Positions 6,969-7,162 of a DNA stretch of 7,162 nucleotides are shown here, piece by piece. The notes under the pieces are model-generated. The model saw nothing but the letters and a program-made list of their open reading frames with translations. It was not told the origin of the DNA and did no database searches. Made by a program: the position numbers and the translations under genes. Position 1 is the stretch's first letter. Each line of letters starts with the position of its first letter. The DNA comes from Candidatus Accumulibacter sp. UBA704 (lineage in GTDB: Bacteria > Pseudomonadota > Gammaproteobacteria > Burkholderiales > Rhodocyclaceae): positions 1-7,162 of the forward strand of contig DBMG01000186.1 in the NCBI GenBank assembly GCA_002304785.1. Direction: 5' to 3'.

Positions 6969-6979
6969 TAGAGGGTTCC

Positions 6980-7162
6980 TTATTTCGGCCGAGATCCGGT
7001 CGGGAATGGCCATGCTCCCGTAGGATTCAATGCTGACTTGATTCCCGGGGTGGCGGCGGTCGATGGAGCCGGAGTCGCCGGCGCTTGCGGTGCGGCCACT
7101 TTTTTTGCGGCGGCAGCCTTTGGCGTCGCGGCTTTCTTTACGGCGGGCTTGGCGGCAGCAGC
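6980..7162 (-). CDS. Ala/Lys/Pro-rich histone-H1-like protein, C-terminal 60 residues (5' end outside window)
   Basis: An open frame enters from the right edge and ends at TAA (6980-6982). The visible residues begin AAAAKPAVKKAATPKAAAAKK, a low-complexity run rich in Ala and Lys with Pro spacers. They continue with a Pro/Ala/Thr stretch (PQAPATPAPSTAATPG) and finish in a non-repetitive tail, ALNPTGAWPFPTGSRPK. The Lys-Ala-Pro run resembles bacterial H1-like and AlgP-like proteins, which bind DNA through such basic tails. Similar tails also occur at the ends of other proteins, such as some phasins, so the function stays open without the N-terminus. Support for coding is the uninterrupted frame, the sharp end of composition bias just before the stop, and two hairpins immediately downstream. 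It converges on the LysR gene and is probably unrelated to it. Confidence 0.72.
   Translation of the reverse strand, partial: AAAAKPAVKKAATPKAAAAKKVAAPQAPATPAPSTAATPGIKSALNPTGAWPFPTGSRPK

Noticed and set aside
6804..7013. A 69-codon minus-strand frame overlapping the end of the LysR gene and the intergenic hairpins
   Set aside because: It crosses both terminator-like hairpins, overlaps the C-terminus of the LysR gene and has no recognisable features. The Ala/Lys-rich frame ending at 6980 explains the minus-strand coding better.
7060..7162. GC-rich near-repetitive sequence as a DNA repeat or CRISPR-like array
   Set aside because: The repetitiveness is codon-level Ala/Lys/Pro low complexity of the H1-like reading frame. 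There are no regular repeat units or spacers.

Overview
The window is a high-GC (roughly 60% by eye) chromosomal segment that most resembles a betaproteobacterium, probably of the Rhodocyclales / Azoarcus-Dechloromonas type. That placement is inference. It rests on the codon usage, the paired short chromate transporters, the very large single-chain NAD-glutamate dehydrogenase, the GcdR-like LysR regulator, and the Ala/Lys/Pro-rich histone-H1-like tail. No mobile element, tRNA, rRNA or CRISPR array was seen, and coding density is high.

Layout. (1) Positions 1-971, plus strand: two consecutive short chromate-transporter (CHR family) proteins. The first is cut by the window edge and the second overlaps it by 4 bases (ATGA). 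(2) Positions 982-1013: a perfect 13-bp hairpin between convergent genes, with its U-tract on the minus strand. (3) Positions 1030-5703, minus strand: a complete ~1557-residue NAD-dependent glutamate dehydrogenase of the ~180-kDa class (gdhB), which occupies about two thirds of the window. (4) Positions 5704-5919: an AT-rich divergent promoter region with plausible sigma70 promoters for both flanking genes and two interlocking inverted repeats between them. (5) Positions 5920-6831, plus strand: a LysR-type regulator. (6) Positions 6832-6979: a convergent intergenic stretch with two strong hairpins. (7) Positions 6980-7162, minus strand: the C-terminal 60 residues of an Ala/Lys/Pro-rich, histone-H1-like protein that runs off the window.

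How the genes fit together. The GDH catabolises glutamate to 2-oxoglutarate, ammonium and NADH. The divergent LysR gene and the dyads, placed about 60-70 bases upstream of both predicted start sites, make the regulator a good candidate to control itself and gdhB. This is inference from layout. The chromate transporter pair and the H1-like protein look like independent neighbours. Nothing here clearly forms a new multi-gene system. The most worthwhile item is the regulator/dyad/GDH arrangement.
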